A stretch of 64,000 bases of DNA, taken from the NCBI GenBank assembly GCA_020746875.1, contig JAGTJL010000039.1, forward strand, positions 124,001 through 188,000. Direction: 5' to 3'. The stretch's first letter is position 1. Each line of letters opens with the position of its first letter. This stretch comes from Rhexocercosporidium sp. MPI-PUGE-AT-0058. Lineage: Eukaryota > Ascomycota > Leotiomycetes > Helotiales. Made by a program: the position numbers and the translations under genes. The notes under the pieces are model-generated. The model saw only the letters and a list, made by a program, of their open reading frames with translations, was not told the DNA's origin and did no database searches. This document shows positions 1-13,861 of this stretch, in pieces.

Positions 1-581
1 ATTATTTAAAACCTTAATTAAATAAGCTAAAAGTTACTTATTTAAAGGTTTAATTAAGTAAATCATATATTATTTAACTAAATAATTAAATACTAGAGTT
101 TTAAACATCTTAAGTTAAGTTTTATTATTTATATAATACCTTCTAAAAGCTACTTTTTTTTAAATTCCAAAGTACTTTCAAAATCTTAAGATTACTTATT
201 TACAGTTGTAATTACCTTATTACTTCTTCGTTAATCAAATCATATTTAAAGTAAGTAAAAATATTATAATTATTAATAAAGTAATTAATAAATTAAAATT
301 AAAATGGCTTTTATAATTGATATTACCCCTGAGGCTTATATTAAAGAATATTTAAACCTTCGTTTTACTATTTCTACTAAAAGCTTTTCTTATAATATTA
401 ACGGCTTTATAGCTAAAAGGATTTAACTTTAAAACTAAGAATTTTAAGCAAAACTTCGGCTATATAATTCGCTTAAAAAGCGAGGAAATAGTCCTAAATA
501 TTATAAGACAAATCAAAGACCTTATTATAAAGAAGGTCTTAATAACTTATTTATTATCGAATATAAAATCGGTTCGACTAT
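1..581. other. RIP-degraded AT-rich DNA, no gene seen
   Basis: This is very AT-rich sequence with stops in all frames. It looks like mutated transposon DNA, but I recognise no domain in it. It ends where the 281-bp LTR begins at 582. Confidence 0.6.
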
Positions 582-862
582 TGTGGTGGGGTTGACCTCA
601 GAGATCCATTTGTCACGTGATTGAGCTGCATCTTACTATATTTAAGATAGCCTTTAGGGCAATATCTTTTAAGGACAATAACGATTTTTACTATTATAAC
701 TTTTCCTTTTTATTTAAATTATATCTTTCTTTTCTTTTAATAAATTATATTCTTTAAATATATAATATCTTTAGTATTTATTAAATAAGTATTTCTTACG
801 TTTATCCTCCGGTACTTACTTTATTACTCTCTTATTATATACTTAATGTTTTCCCCTTTATA
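582..862 (+). repeat. 281-bp LTR, Ty3/Gypsy copy 1 (5' LTR)
   Basis: It starts TGTGGTGGGGTTGACC and ends CCCCTTTATA, a RIP-altered form of CCCCTCCACA. It is the reverse complement of the LTRs at 9804-10084, 22421-22701 and 63659-63938. The plus-strand gag-pol remnant follows it, so in sense orientation this is the 5' LTR. Its first 60 bases are well conserved and the rest is heavily AT-shifted. Confidence 0.85.
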
Positions 863-2299
863 TATTTTAGTAACTTACGTAAGAAATAAGTAAAAAAGCT
901 AAAGTAAAGTACGTAAAAAAGCCTAAAAGCCTTTTATATTAATAATAAAGACTGAAACCGATAAGTGCTCGAATTAATATAAACTTATTTACTTAGAGAT
1001 CTCTTAGCCCTTAAAATAAAACTAAATACGGTATCTCGACAGTCTTTTATAACATAACGAGAAGCATAAGAAGTCTAAATGGAAACTATTTACCTTTAAT
1101 ATAAGAGTACTTAAATTATTAAAAGTGTTAATTTTAATACGTAAAGTATTAATATTAAAAAAGGTCGGACCGAAAATAGCCGGATTACGCCGTTGAAAAC
1201 GCCTCAATTAATATTAAAATATATTTAATATTTTAGAAACGAAAAGTAAATTATTTAAAATAAATCCGGCAAATTTTAACGCTAACCGCACTTTTAATAG
1301 GCGTATTTATTACTTTTTTCCTTTTCTTTTTTTATTAAGGGCTTACTTTAGGCTAGCGAGACGGAACTTAATAAAAAAGTATATAAGGTTTTATTTTATG
1401 CCTTTTTAATTAATTTCGGTCTTAAGTTATTTTACGCCGAGATTAACTTTAATAATAATAAGACTTTTATATTTAATAAGATTTATTTACTTCGCTTAAG
1501 CTTATACGTTCGTTTATTATAAAAATAAAAAGCCTAGACTTCGGCGTCTTTCGGGCTTTATTACCCTAAAAGGAGCCTAAAGTTATAAGCTTTTTAACTT
1601 AATATTTTACTTATATATTTCCTTTGTTTTCTCGAGCTTATATATTCTTCCTTTTTTAATATAATATACTATATTTTTTACTTTTTTATTAATAATATTA
1701 AACGCATTTACTTTTTAATAAATTACTAATTTTATTAAAAAAATTAATTATATTTAAAAATAATACCAAAAACAACGCTTTTAGCGGCAATTTAAAAGGC
1801 AAAGAGCTTAAACGACTTATTAACAACTTCTCTATAACCCGAGGAAGCTCTGCGACCCCGACTATAAACTACTTTACTATTAAGACAGGCTCTACGGACT
1901 CTATAAGCTCCTTTACCTTCGTGCTTATTAGGCCTTTAATAAAGCTTAATATCGCTAGAATTATTAATTTTATTTTATTATAATTACCGGGAACATTTAT
2001 AGATAATGCTTTAATTATAAATAAGAAAAAAAAGAAAAATAAAAGTGGCGGTAATAACTTATAATAAGACATATTTAATTATAACTAAGGCAATAGTTAT
2101 TTAAAAAGCTTTAATATAAAAGCTTAAGCCGCCCCTTAAGCTTTACCGGCTTATATAATACTTATTCAGCCTATATACCCTCAAGCCATATTATATTCGC
2201 CTCTAAAGTAAGGGGGACTTAACCCCGCTAATATAAGCTATGTAATACCGCTTTAGGCTTAAGCCACTTCCGCTTAGGCTTTTTAATTAATACGACTTG

Positions 2300-5200
2300 C
2301 GTCAGGATAATATAGACTTATTAAAACCCTTATATTATATAAAGTAAACGAGGCTTTAAACAATTATTATTATAAACTTACTTTTAATAATATAGCGTCT
2401 TAATAGCTTATATCTTAAGCCGCACGACTTGTCACGGACTTTATTAAAAGACCTCTTTATTTTATAATAGCTTAAGCTATATTAACCTTAAGCACTTTTA
2501 ATTATTTATATTTTAACGGGAATAATATTATTAAGTTCTTTAAGACCTTAAAGTAACTCTTTACGGCTCGAGGTATTACAAATGACGCTAAAAAGAAATA
2601 ATACGTCGTAAACTATTATATTTTTAAAGTTAGCTAAAATATTAAGTAACTTTCCGACTTCTTTAATAATACTTATTAAGAGTTAATTAAAAAAGTTATA
2701 AAAGAATATTAAACGTTCGACCTTAAATAATATTATTATATTCTTTAAAACTTAAAAAGAATATTTAATAATTTTAAATATATTATAAAAAATGCTTTTA
2801 AATCTTAATTTTAATAGTTTTTTCGAGCTTTTAAAAAAGTTAGTCGAGCTTATATATAAAAGAAAATTATTATAAAACAGTAAATAATTATAAAGTTTTT
2901 AATAGCTTTACTTAAGCACTTAAGGCGGAAAGCCGGAACTTTTATAAAAGATAATAATACTTTTAATATAAAAAACATATGATTTTTAATAAAATATACG
3001 CTAAAATAAAAGGCTTACTCCGAATCGAGCGGGAAATCGACACTTTAATTAAAGAAAAAGTATTATTTATATAAATTACTTAAGCCGACCGTTTTTGACT
3101 TAAGTCGAGTAATAATAAAACTCCTTTTTTAATAATATAATTTAAAAAGCTTAACTTTATAATTCGCCCGAGCTTATAAAGTATAAGGATAATTCTTTAA
3201 CTTAAGAAATTGACGACGTCTTTAAAAAGAATTTAATACTTTATTTTAAATTAAATTAAAAAAGATATATTTAAGAAGAAGTCATTTTTATTATTAAAAA
3301 GTTAACTCGCGATATTAACTAGGCTATAAAACGGGATATTAATATAATTACGGAAAGATTAAATAACTTACGCATTTTATATATTATTATAAAAAAAAAG
3401 AAAAAATCTAAAGTTAATAATTAAAGTCAAGGTTTTATTTACTTACGAGTTAATCGCATATTTTAAAAAAGCTAAGGTATTTTATTAAGATTTTAAAGTA
3501 AGCTTTAAATATAATCGACGTTTTAATATAAAAGATAACATAAGCACCGGATGTCTCTTTTACTTTAATAAGCCGATTTTAAATGCTAGACCTTAAGGAT
3601 TTTATAAATATTAAAATTAATATTACGAGTTTAAGAAGTGGCTTAATTTAAGAATTATTTATGAAAATAAAAATAATTACATTTATATAAGTCTTTAAAA
3701 AAAAGGAATAAAAGTTTAAGCGGTTTAATTTCTTTAAAACAAATTAAAAAAAGAAGTCCTTATTTTATAAATAATTAATATAAAAAGAGACTTAAACTTA
3801 AGGCAAAAAGAAGAAGTAGTTTAAAAAAAGCTTTAAGACGCTTAAGAAGCTCTTTTAGCTTAATAAAATATTATGCCGAAGTTAGCTTTAAAAGGATTAA
3901 TATTAAAAGTAAATTAAAAGCTTTAAGATTATTTAGATATTCTTGTTATTCGACTCTTTAATATAATAGGACTAATTAACGTTTAAAACGTATTTATTAC
4001 TTTTAATTTAAAAGGAATAAATAATAACTTCGAAATAATACTTATGGAAATAAGACGATAAAGTGCCGCTACTTTTAAAATAATAGTAAGAGCCGAATTA
4101 TATATAACCGGAACTTTACTTTAAAAACGTCTTAAGGCTTAAGTTAATTATAAAAGATTAAAAGTTCGCGAAAAGGTTAAGAATACCGTTAAATTTTAAG
4201 AATTTATAAACGTAAACTCTTTAATTAAAATACTTAAAGTAAAACCTACTTAAATTATTATAAAAGACAATAATAATAATATTGTTTTTAAGAAATTAAA
4301 GGAAGCTATTTTAGTTATAAGTCGAAAAGGACCGACTGTTATTAAATTATCTTTTATAAAGATTATTTAAAAACGTGTTAAAAGCAACTTATTTATTGCT
4401 GTTAAGGCGACTTTAAGCTGACTTCGCGTATATTAAGCGCTATCGCAAAATAATTATACGTTAAATAATACGTTAGATAAGCTTCTTACTCAAAAAGAGC
4501 TTCTTAAAAACTTAACTTTAAAAGAAATCTTTATTTTAATCGACTTATTAAAAATAAGTCGACTAAAGATTATTAATTAAGAGATTTAAGACTAAATCGC
4601 TATTATTAATATTAAAATTATAAAATATATAAAGGCTTTTAAGACTACGATTAAAAAGGAATAATATTATATTTTAACGCTCCTTATTACTTTAAGTTAA
4701 TACTTTAGATTTTATATTAAGAGGACTACGAGCTTCGCGATAGCTTAAACGTATTTTCTTTAAATAAAAATAACGAGTTATTACTTATTTTATTATATCT
4801 TAAGTTAAACTTACGTATAAGCTTTAAGTTTAATAAAAGAAATAAAAGTATTAAGTCTTTTTAATATAAGAAATATTAATTTAATAATTAATTTTTTAAT
4901 TATTATTAAGTTTAATTCCTTTCTTTAGCCCGGTGCTTATAATTTTAACTGTTATTTTAATAACGTTTTAAAAAGTAATAATTTCAAAAAGAGAATTTAA
5001 AGTCGATTTATTATTAATTATTAAAGTTTATTTAGTCGATATACTTTAAGGATTAAGTCATAAGTAATACTTTTTAACGCCGAAGTATATGATTACTATA
5101 CTTAAGAAGACAAGACTTAATAATATCTGAGTTACTCTTAATTCCGGCGCAAAAGTCAGTTATATATTTTATAATATTATTATTTAATTAAAAGTCCTTA

Positions 5201-8200
5201 TTATAAAAAGCGATTTTATAATTTTAAAAAGTATTACAGGCGTAAAATTGCGATTTCTAAAATATACGAATAATGTCTTAGTTATAATAAAAGATTATAT
5301 TATCTTTATTAAGTTTTATATTATAAATATCTTAAATATTAAAATTATTTTTAAATTTTTATTCTTTTAAATTACGCGCGTTTTATTTAAATACTTATTT
5401 AATACGGAAGGCGGTTTAATTTACATTAACTTATAAAATAAGATTACGCGACTAATTACTATTATTAAAATAGCTAAACTTATAAAATACGTCAAAAGTA
5501 TTAAAGTTATAAAGTCTAAGAGCCGAGCTAATAAAATATTATTAAATCCGGAATTAAATTACTTAAAGTCCGAAACTGACTCGAAAAACGAGTAACTGAC
5601 TATAATTAAAGCTTTATAATTAATACCGTCGAATACTTTTTAAAAGACACTTCCTTTAAGTTTAAAGACGAGCTTTTTTATAAGGGGGATAAAGAAACCT
5701 TTAATAATAAAAGCAATTCCTCTTTTAAAGACGTCTTATATATTTCTATTAAATACATAAAGCGAGAATTTATAATTTTAAAGACGGACTTTTATAATTA
5801 CCCCTTTTATAAAAACTTTATTAAAGCTCCTTTCGGTAAAGAAGGCGTGTTTAATACTATATTAATTAAGAAAATCGAGCTTACCTTTTAATTTACCGTA
5901 AATTATAATATTTTATTAATAACGTCCTCATTTAGAAAACGTAAATAAGTTTCGCGGGTTTATATTATATATAAAATAAAAGATAAAAAGATTAAGCTTA
6001 TAAATTAAATAAATAAAATAAAAAATATATTTAAAGGCCGTAAAAATTAATACAAAGTCTTTAAAGAAAAGGACTTTTATTAAAAATAAATTAAGAAGTA
6101 TTAAGATATTTTACTCTCTTGTTTTATTAGCTTTTCTTGCGGATTTAAAATTATAAAAGAGCAACTTATTACTTTAAATATTAAAGATATATTATAATTA
6201 AAAGAAAGAGCCCTTTTCGACGAAATTATATTAAATCGAAAAGATATTATTATATTTAATTAAATAAAGTATAAGAAATTCTATAAAATATTTCGTTATT
6301 TATAATTATTAAAATAATAAACTATAAAGCTTAATAAGTATTATATTTTCTATTCCTTAAAGTATTAGCTCCCGAAGTTAAAAAGATAATAAAAAATAAA
6401 CTTAATCGTGGGGTTCTCGAACTCTTTAAGAGGCTATATTATAACGTTTAATTCTTAATTAAGAAAAAGGAATTAAGAAAGTATTATTTAATTAACTCGG
6501 TAATTATATTTAACGTAATTACTTTAAGAGACGTTAACTTACTTCTTTTTATTAACGAATTTTTAAAGGAATTTATAAAGTATTACATTGCGAGTTTAAT
6601 AGACTTATACTTAAATTATAATTAATAAGTATTATATTAAAGCAGCCGAAATATAACGGCCTTCTTTATATTTAGCATCGGACTAGTCCGAAACACGACG
6701 CTATCTTAAAGAGTTATAAATTTTATTACTTAATTTATAAAAATAATTAATAAAATACTAAAAGACGTTATGCCTTTTATTATAATGCCGTTTTTAGACG
6801 ACGTTAGCGTAAAAAGACTATATATAAACTATAATCGAAAAGAAGCACGGCTTAAAATTCGCTAATTCGTCCTTAAGCACCTTTTTAACCTTAATAAGAC
6901 GTTAAAACGCCTTAAGCGCGTTGAAGCTATTATAAGCCTTAAATTACAGTTTTATTATAATAATATAAACGTCGTCGATTATATATATAACTTATAAAAA
7001 AGAGAACTTTTAATTATATATTTAATTAAAATATAAAAATAAAAAGAACTTAAAAATATTATAAAAGTTAAAAGATTTTTAAGTTTAATTATTTACTTTC
7101 GCATTTAAATTAAAGACTTTCGTTTATTAGCCGAGCTGTTATACGATTTTATTAAAAAAGGAATTAAATTTATATAAAACCCCGTAACTTATAATTAAGT
7201 AATAAAAACCTTTTAAGATATTTTATACTCTTTTTTAATACTTTATAAAATCGATTATTTTAAGGGCGCTAGCGAAATCGTCGTTTTTATAAACTTTAAT
7301 AAAGTCGGATAAAGTGGTTTTCTTAATTAGCGCGACTTAAAAAATAATAAACTTAAACCGACAAAATATAAAAGCGGCTTTTAAATAAAGGCAAAATAAG
7401 ATTACGACGTTACAAAAAGAAAATATAAAAGCATGTTTTTAATTCTTAAGAAATTCAAATTCTAGCTTATAAAAGTCTATTTTATTATAAAAACTAACGT
7501 AAATACTTTTATTATTTAACTTAAAGGAATTACTTACGACTACCTTAATATAATACTCACTCGCTGACTCGCTTAGATTAGGCTTTTCGACTTCGAAGTG
7601 CGCCATATTAAAGGTGCCACGCACATAATAATAAATGCTTTCTTAAAGAGACTTAAATACCTTAAGGATATTAAGGAGGATATCGAAAATAATAACGATA
7701 AAGATTAAATCTTAATTAAGCTTAATATAATTAGAATTTGCTTAATAAAAGTGAAGAATATAAAAGACTTAATAAAAGAGCTAAAGACTTTTAATGACTT
7801 TAAATTAACTTAAAGATACGATATCCTTATTAATATAAAGTAAAAAGTCTAAGAATTATAAAATAAGTCGAACGATTAAGTAATACTTAATGGCGACTCG
7901 AGTATAAATTAAAAAAGCGAAGCGGACTTATTAATATTTTTAAAACACTATAAGAAATATTATTAAAAAATAACTATTTATTTAATTATATTTAAGATTT
8001 TAAAAAATATAAACTTAAAAGCCTTTTATATATTTAAAAAAGAAGTATTATTATACGGAGTTTATAATTAACGTATTTAAAGACTTTTATTAAAAGGCGT
8101 ACTTATTAAACTCGTTATTAATATTAATAAAAATAAAGTATATATTTTATAAAGCTATTATAATAGCTCCGGCTATAAAAAAAGAGAAAGCATATATTAT

Positions 8201-9420
8201 TATATCTTTTAACGCTATTTTTAAAAAGGTTATTTTAAAGACTTCGCGGAATTCGTTAAAACATATAATAAGTACATATTACGTAATACTAAGTAATAAA
8301 AAAAACTTATAGTTTTAACCGCTTTAAATAAACTTATAAAAAAATAAGCGCTAAATATTACTTTTATATTAATATAAAACAAAAAGAAATATTTTGTTAT
8401 TGCCCGAGACGACATAAGCGGTTAGGTCGAAGCTAAGGCGCTTGCTTCGAAAGAGGTTAAAGGCATTGCTAATTTCATTTAATAAGATATTATTTACCGA
8501 TACGAGTTATTTTAAAAGCTAATAATTAATAAAAGTATAAAGAATATAAGTAAAGTCGTTAACTTATTAAATAAAATAGAAATTCGACGAATTTAAATAT
8601 TAACTTATAACGTAAAAGCTAATAATATAATCGAGCAGGGATATAGCTTTATTAAAAATAGTTTATTTAAAATAAGAAGAGATTAAATAAGTAATTTATT
8701 AGCGGTTTTATTCGCTGACCGTATTATAGTTTATAAACTTATAAGCTATACCTCTTTTTATATAGTTTACGGTAAAAAACTAATTCTTCTTATTAAAATA
8801 CGTTACCTTACTTAAAGAAGTCTTTTCTCGAAAGATATTAAAAGTATTAATAATTTAATTTATATTCGAACTCTTTAATATTAAATATAAAATAATAATA
8901 TAAAAAAAATTAAGCTTTAAAAGACACGTTATAAATAAGAAGGAAAAGAAGCTTTTAACGTAAAAAAGGATATTCGAAATAAGTTATTATAAATTAAAAA
9001 CTTAATTCTTAGGCACGACTTTATTTAAGAAATCGATATATTAAGGAATAAAAAGCTTAACTTTTAGTAGCTAAGATTTTACGAAATTTACAAGGCCTTC
9101 TTTAAAAAGAGCTATTATAAGCTAAAAGAATTAAGAATTAATAATATATTCCTCCGCGGTACTTTTATAATTAATTGCCTTAAGTTATTTTATAAATAAA
9201 AGCGCTTTATTTATTATAAAAACGACGAGTTTTTAGCGATAATTTAATATAATAATAATAAAGACTAACTTAAACCCAGTCTCGAGAAGCGAAATTTACA
9301 GGGCCTTAAAGACCTTAAAGAGCTTATAAGACAAGTTATACGGAATAATAGAATTATTGTCAGAATATTTAAAAAGCTAACTTACGCAAAATAAAATTAA
9401 TATCGAGTTGTTATTTACTT
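2300..9420 (+). pseudogene. gag-pol of Gypsy copy 1, riddled with stops
   Basis: No frame stays open, but conserved pol motifs can be read in order on the plus strand. An aspartic protease-like signature (T-L-N-S-G-A) lies near 5130-5165. Reverse transcriptase covers about 6400-7200, with its active-site box read as P-F-L-D-D-V near 6790. An RNase H-like stretch (Y-D-V-T-K-R-K) lies near 7400-7430. The integrase C-terminal part lies at about 8580-8830, including A-N-N-I-I-E-Q-G, a degraded form of the usual ANG-x-x-ERGH motif. The order protease-RT-RNase H-integrase defines Ty3/Gypsy. Most stops are TAA or TAG where CAA, CAG or TGG would be expected, as RIP predicts. The gag part upstream is too degraded to delimit. 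Confidence 0.75.
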
Positions 9421-9803
9421 TTCCAGCGAGTAACTTAATTATTATAATTAATACTATTAACTACTCCTTATTATAATTCTTATAACTTATCGCTTAACGT
9501 TGTTAAACGTTAAACTGTGGCGAGGACGCACCTTTTATACTTTATGAGAGGGATAAAGATTAAGATATAATAGTAAAAGCATATACTAAAATATTAAAGG
9601 CTCTTCCTTAAACGACGAAAAATCCCCTTAATACTTCGAATATTATTTACGCTTATAAATAGTCTCCGATCGCACTTATAAGTCGTTCCGTAATAATAAC
9701 AACAGTATCCTAGTCGAGCCAAACAGTGTATTTGCGGTAGCTGCCCTTTAAATAATTCAATATTATTAACGCTAGACATATAGGCTCGAAAGCTTATAAA
9801 TAC

Positions 9804-10084
9804 TGTAGAGGGGAAAACACTAAGCACACAATAAGAGGGTAGTAAAGTAAGTGCTAAAAGGTAAACGTAAGAAATACTTATTTAATAAATACTAAAGATA
9901 TTATATATTTAAAGAATATAATTTATTAAAAAAAAAAAGAAGTATAATTTAAATAAAAAGGAAAAGTTATAATAATAAAAATCGTTATTATTATTAAAAG
10001 ATATTGCCTTAGAGGCTATCTTAAATACAGTAAGATATAGCTCAATTACGTAATAAATAGGCCTTTAAGGTCAACTCTATTATA
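9804..10084 (-). repeat. 281-bp LTR, antisense to copy 1
   Basis: It begins TGTAGAGGGGAAAACAC and ends CTCTATTATA. It is the same family as the LTR at 582-862 but in the opposite orientation, matching the LTR at 22421-22701. Read on the minus strand, the bases before it form the purine-rich run AAGGAAAGGACGTA, which looks like a polypurine tract. It could therefore be the 3' LTR of a minus-strand element whose 5' LTR is 22421-22701. No convincing target duplication is visible. Confidence 0.8.
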
Positions 10085-12562
10085 TACGTCCTTTCCTTAA
10101 AAAACTCATACTCGACCTTAAGTAAAAAAATAAAAATTAATATTATAACTTTAAAACTTTAAATACTTAAAAGAAAATATATCTAAATAAAGATAAGTAA
10201 ATATTAAATAACTTATACTTTACTTTTAAAAGCAAACAATTGTCTCGCTTAACACCCTTAAATATCGTTTTCTATTTTATTACTCTTTTTCTTTTCTTTC
10301 CTTTTTAATAATTTTACCATTTTTTTTTATAATATTCTTAAAAAGGCTTTACGCGTCTTTTCACTTTTATATTAATCTTTCTATACCTTTTAGCACTTAT
10401 TGCATTGTTTTTATTGCTTAAACTTATTTTCTTAAATATTATATTTAAATAAACTTTAATTTTAATAAAATTAAAGTAATTCTTTTAAAACAAATCGGCG
10501 TATAATTAATATTTTAAATAAATTCTCGACTCCTTTTCTTACGGCGTAAAAATTAACTTTCCTTATAAAATAAAAATTAATCCCTATAACGCGTCGAATT
10601 CGTTAATATTTCCTTATACCTTAAGCTAACGTATTTTTAACGACCCCGCTCCTTCTTCATACCCTTACTTTAATAAATCTTTTACAAACCTTTTTAACTT
10701 TATAATCGTTATTAAAAACAAAAGGAAATATATTAAAGACATATTAAAGAAATAAGAATATATAAATATATAAAGTTAAAGGTAAATAGTAATTAAAAGA
10801 CGGTCTTTTTACTTTCGAGGTTTAAAGTATAATAAAAAAGTAAAAAGAAGTCAATCGGAGTATCTCTTTTCTTAACTTAATTAAATCTCTTTTTTATTTT
10901 TATTTTCTTCTTTTTATTCTTACTTCTTTAATAAGTTAATATTAAATAGCGACGAAGTCGGTCTTAAGTAATTCCCCTTCTTTTTATTTTAACAGTTACT
11001 ATATTGAATAAAAGCGCTAATAATACCTTAATAACTTCTTATTATATTTTCTTATTATTCTTTAATAAATAAATAAATTATTATAAGCGGCTGAGATTTA
11101 TTATATTTAAAAAGGGAAGAAAAGAAATATTATACTTTATATATTAACTTCGAGCTACTTAGTCTTCCTCGCGGTCTCTCTCTTTTTTTAACGGTAGATT
11201 ATAAAGTAAAAGCTTCTTAAGAATAACCCTTAAAGCTTTAATAAATTATAAGCTATTTTAAACCGCCTTTATTATCGCTTTCCTTCGACTTACTTCTTAT
11301 TATTAATTAATTAAAAAGAGTAAAAGGCTAAAAGTAAGTTCTCTTTTATTTAATATTATTAACTTTTAAATCTTAATAATTTTTTAATATAATTTAAAGA
11401 CTTAAAATAAAAGCGCAGCTTTAATTACCTTATAAAAATAGGAAGTGTCTCTAACCTCGTTACTTATTTTAAGCCTTTATTAATTACATTATAAATAACC
11501 TCTAAACTAATAATATCGAGCTTTCCGGAAGTCCTTTTTTATTAAAATAACCCCCTTTTTATTTAAAAATAAGGTTTTCTTTTAAAGAACCTTATATTAA
11601 TATAACTTTATAATAATTTTAAAAGTAATAAAAACATTCCCCGAATACTTTTATAAGTCGGTGTAAGTTAAGCCGGATTCTAAGTTTAAGGAAAAAGTAA
11701 ACATATCTTAAAGGCAAAAGTAATAATACTCTTTCTTAATCGATTAATATTCTTAGTTTAAAAGTCTAAAGATTAATATTTAGCTAAAGGAAGCTCTTAA
11801 CTTAAAGTCTAATTAATTTACTTAATAAAAAATAGCTTTATAAGAACAAAGTCAGAAGAACACTTGTAAATAACTTAAGTACTTATAATAAAGCACTATT
11901 TACTCGCTTAAGTCTTTTATAAAATTATTATCGCGATAAAATTATAATAATAATATTTAAATTTTAATAAGCGAGATTTCGGAATAGTTAAGGAAAAGGC
12001 GTGTAATTTAAATTAATTAAAATCTCCTTTCGTATAAAATAATTCTACTTATCTTATTATTTTAAAATTAATTAATCGAAATTCTAAGAAAATAAAATCG
12101 TTAATACTTTAATACTTTAATACGTTACTTAAAATAACTTAAGGCAGGCTTAGCCTATTACGGTACTTAATCCGCTGTCTTATACTTTTGCTTTTAATTA
12201 AGTTACTATTACTAACACTTAAGCAGCGTAGGGGCCCAGACTTAATAGCCGTCGATCGAGAGAACTCATAAAGTCTAATAATAACCCTTACGTTAAACTT
12301 TAGGTTTATAATAACTTGACCGCTGATTTCCGAGGATTAATAGTTTAATTAAAAATAAAGTATTTATAATATAAAAAGTTAAAGGCGTAAAAAAAATATA
12401 AAAAAGCTAAAAATTTATAACTTATTAGCCGTACTTATTTTACTCGTCTTTAACTTAACCGTTACAGTCTTAAAGTATTAAGCTCCGTTTTTAAATACGT
12501 TATATTAAAGTTATTAATATTTAAATAAACCTTTTATATTACTAATAATAAATTTAATAATT
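10085..12562. other. RIP-degraded transposon DNA, unassigned
   Basis: This AT-rich spacer lies between the inverted Gypsy arms. All frames are closed. It may be the 3' part of Gypsy copy 2, since a polypurine-like tract abuts the LTR at 10084, but I recognise no domain. A less degraded patch lies near 12120-12330. Confidence 0.5.
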
Positions 12563-13010
12563 GTTGGATTTCACTTCGGTAACTCGTGCCGATTCTACCC
12601 TAGAATAGCCGAAGGAGTTTCCACCGCTTACGCGGCCCGGAAATTACCTTCGTATTCCGGGAAATTACGCTCGTATTCAATTACGTAGCTCGTATAAGCT
12701 ACGTAATTAGTTACGTAATCATAGAAGCTTTTAGAGAAGCTATTATTTTGTATATAACTACTGAAGAGCTCTTCTAGCTCTTTAAGCAAGCAAGCAATCA
12801 ATTCTACTTTGTCTTTGATCACGTGTCCTCACCTACTGCGCTTCCTCATTCCTGATTGGCTCGCCTATTCTCACAATAATCTTTATTACCGATATAAAGC
12901 AGTTATAATAGCTCATTTCCTTCGTAATAACCTGTGGCCTGTCGCGCGCTTTATCGTCCATTTAAGTATACAAATTAATTTCATTCATTTAATTTTATAA
13001 ACTCCTTCAA
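12563..13010 (+). repeat. LTR-like repeat end, less mutated (TGTTGG terminus)
   Basis: A GC-richer island starts abruptly with TGTTGGATTTCACTTCGG. Its first ~128 bases recur in inverted orientation at 22702-22825, which ends in CCAACA. The flanks beyond this terminus differ between the two copies, so it is a real element end. A CACGTG (about 12819) and a TATA-like GATATAAAGCAG (about 12890) suggest promoter content, as in a Copia- or Gypsy-type LTR. The right-hand limit is not resolved. A 64-codon frame on the minus strand (12628-12822) is probably incidental. Confidence 0.5.
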
Positions 13011-13478
13011 ATCCTAAGTCGTTTAATTACGCGTAACCTCTTAATTGTTATATATTTTCTTTTTAAATTAATAACTTATTTATCGTAGCCCTAAGAGCTA
13101 TTTTAATTAAAGTAAATCTTTTTCGTTATAAAATATTTAAATAATATTAAAAAAGAATTTCTAATTTTCGACTACTTTCGAAGACTTATTATACGAGCTT
13201 ACTTCGGCAATATATCTCGGAGGGTTATTGTCTTTAGCGCCTAGCTTATTAATATATTAAAACTATTAACGCTCCGGAACGGCTCGTTAAAAGAACCTCG
13301 TTTAATTTATTATTTAATTCTTCTTAAGATTTAATAAAGAGTAAGTATTTAATTAGATTTTATTCTTTTATAACGTAAACTATAGTCGACTTAATTTAAT
13401 TAAATTACTTCATAAAGTTAAAACTTTTTTTAAGTTTCTTAAAGGCTTCTTTAACTTTATAAAGTATTAATAATTACT
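13011..13478. other. AT-rich transposon remnant
   Basis: This sequence lies between the TGTTGG-type repeat and the inner end of the second Gypsy arm. All frames are closed. A minus-strand stretch faintly resembles the RT/RNase H junction of another Gypsy family, but the resemblance is too weak to call. Confidence 0.4.
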
Positions 13479-13861
13479 ATATTTATAAGCTTTCGAGCTT
13501 ATATATCTAGCGTTAGTAATATTAAATTATTTAAAAGGCAGCTATTGTAAACACATTATTTAACTCGATTAAGATATTAGTATTATTATTGCGGAACGAC
13601 TTATAAATACAATTAAAAGGTATTTATAAGCGTAAACAATATTCGAAGTACTAAAGGGATTTTTTATTATTTAAAAAAGAGCCCTTAATATTTTAATATA
13701 TGCTTCTATTATTATGCCCTAATCTTCGTCCCTCTTATAAAGTATAAAAAGTACGTCCTCGCCATAGTTTAGCGTTTAATAACGCTAAACAATAAGTTAT
13801 AAGAATTATAATAAAAAATAATTAATAATATTAATTGTGGTAATTAGGTTACTCGCTAGAA

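Larger units (their letters stand above)
582..9803 (+). mobile_element. Ty3/Gypsy retrotransposon copy 1, RIP-degraded
   Basis: A 5' LTR is followed by gag-pol debris on the plus strand. The whole 9.2-kb unit is repeated in inverted orientation at about 13,479-22,701. Matching anchors are 582 with 22701, 862 with 22421, 2046-2055 with 21231-21240, 9522-9528 with 13754-13760, and 9803 with 13479. Their coordinate sums differ by only a few bases, so the copies are collinear with few indels. No sense-oriented 3' LTR was found. The unit stops where an oppositely oriented LTR begins at 9804. Confidence 0.8.

Noticed and set aside
1022..1207. Short minus-strand frame in the AT-rich block
   Set aside because: It lies in mutated Gypsy sequence, antisense to the element. 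Its length is expected by chance.
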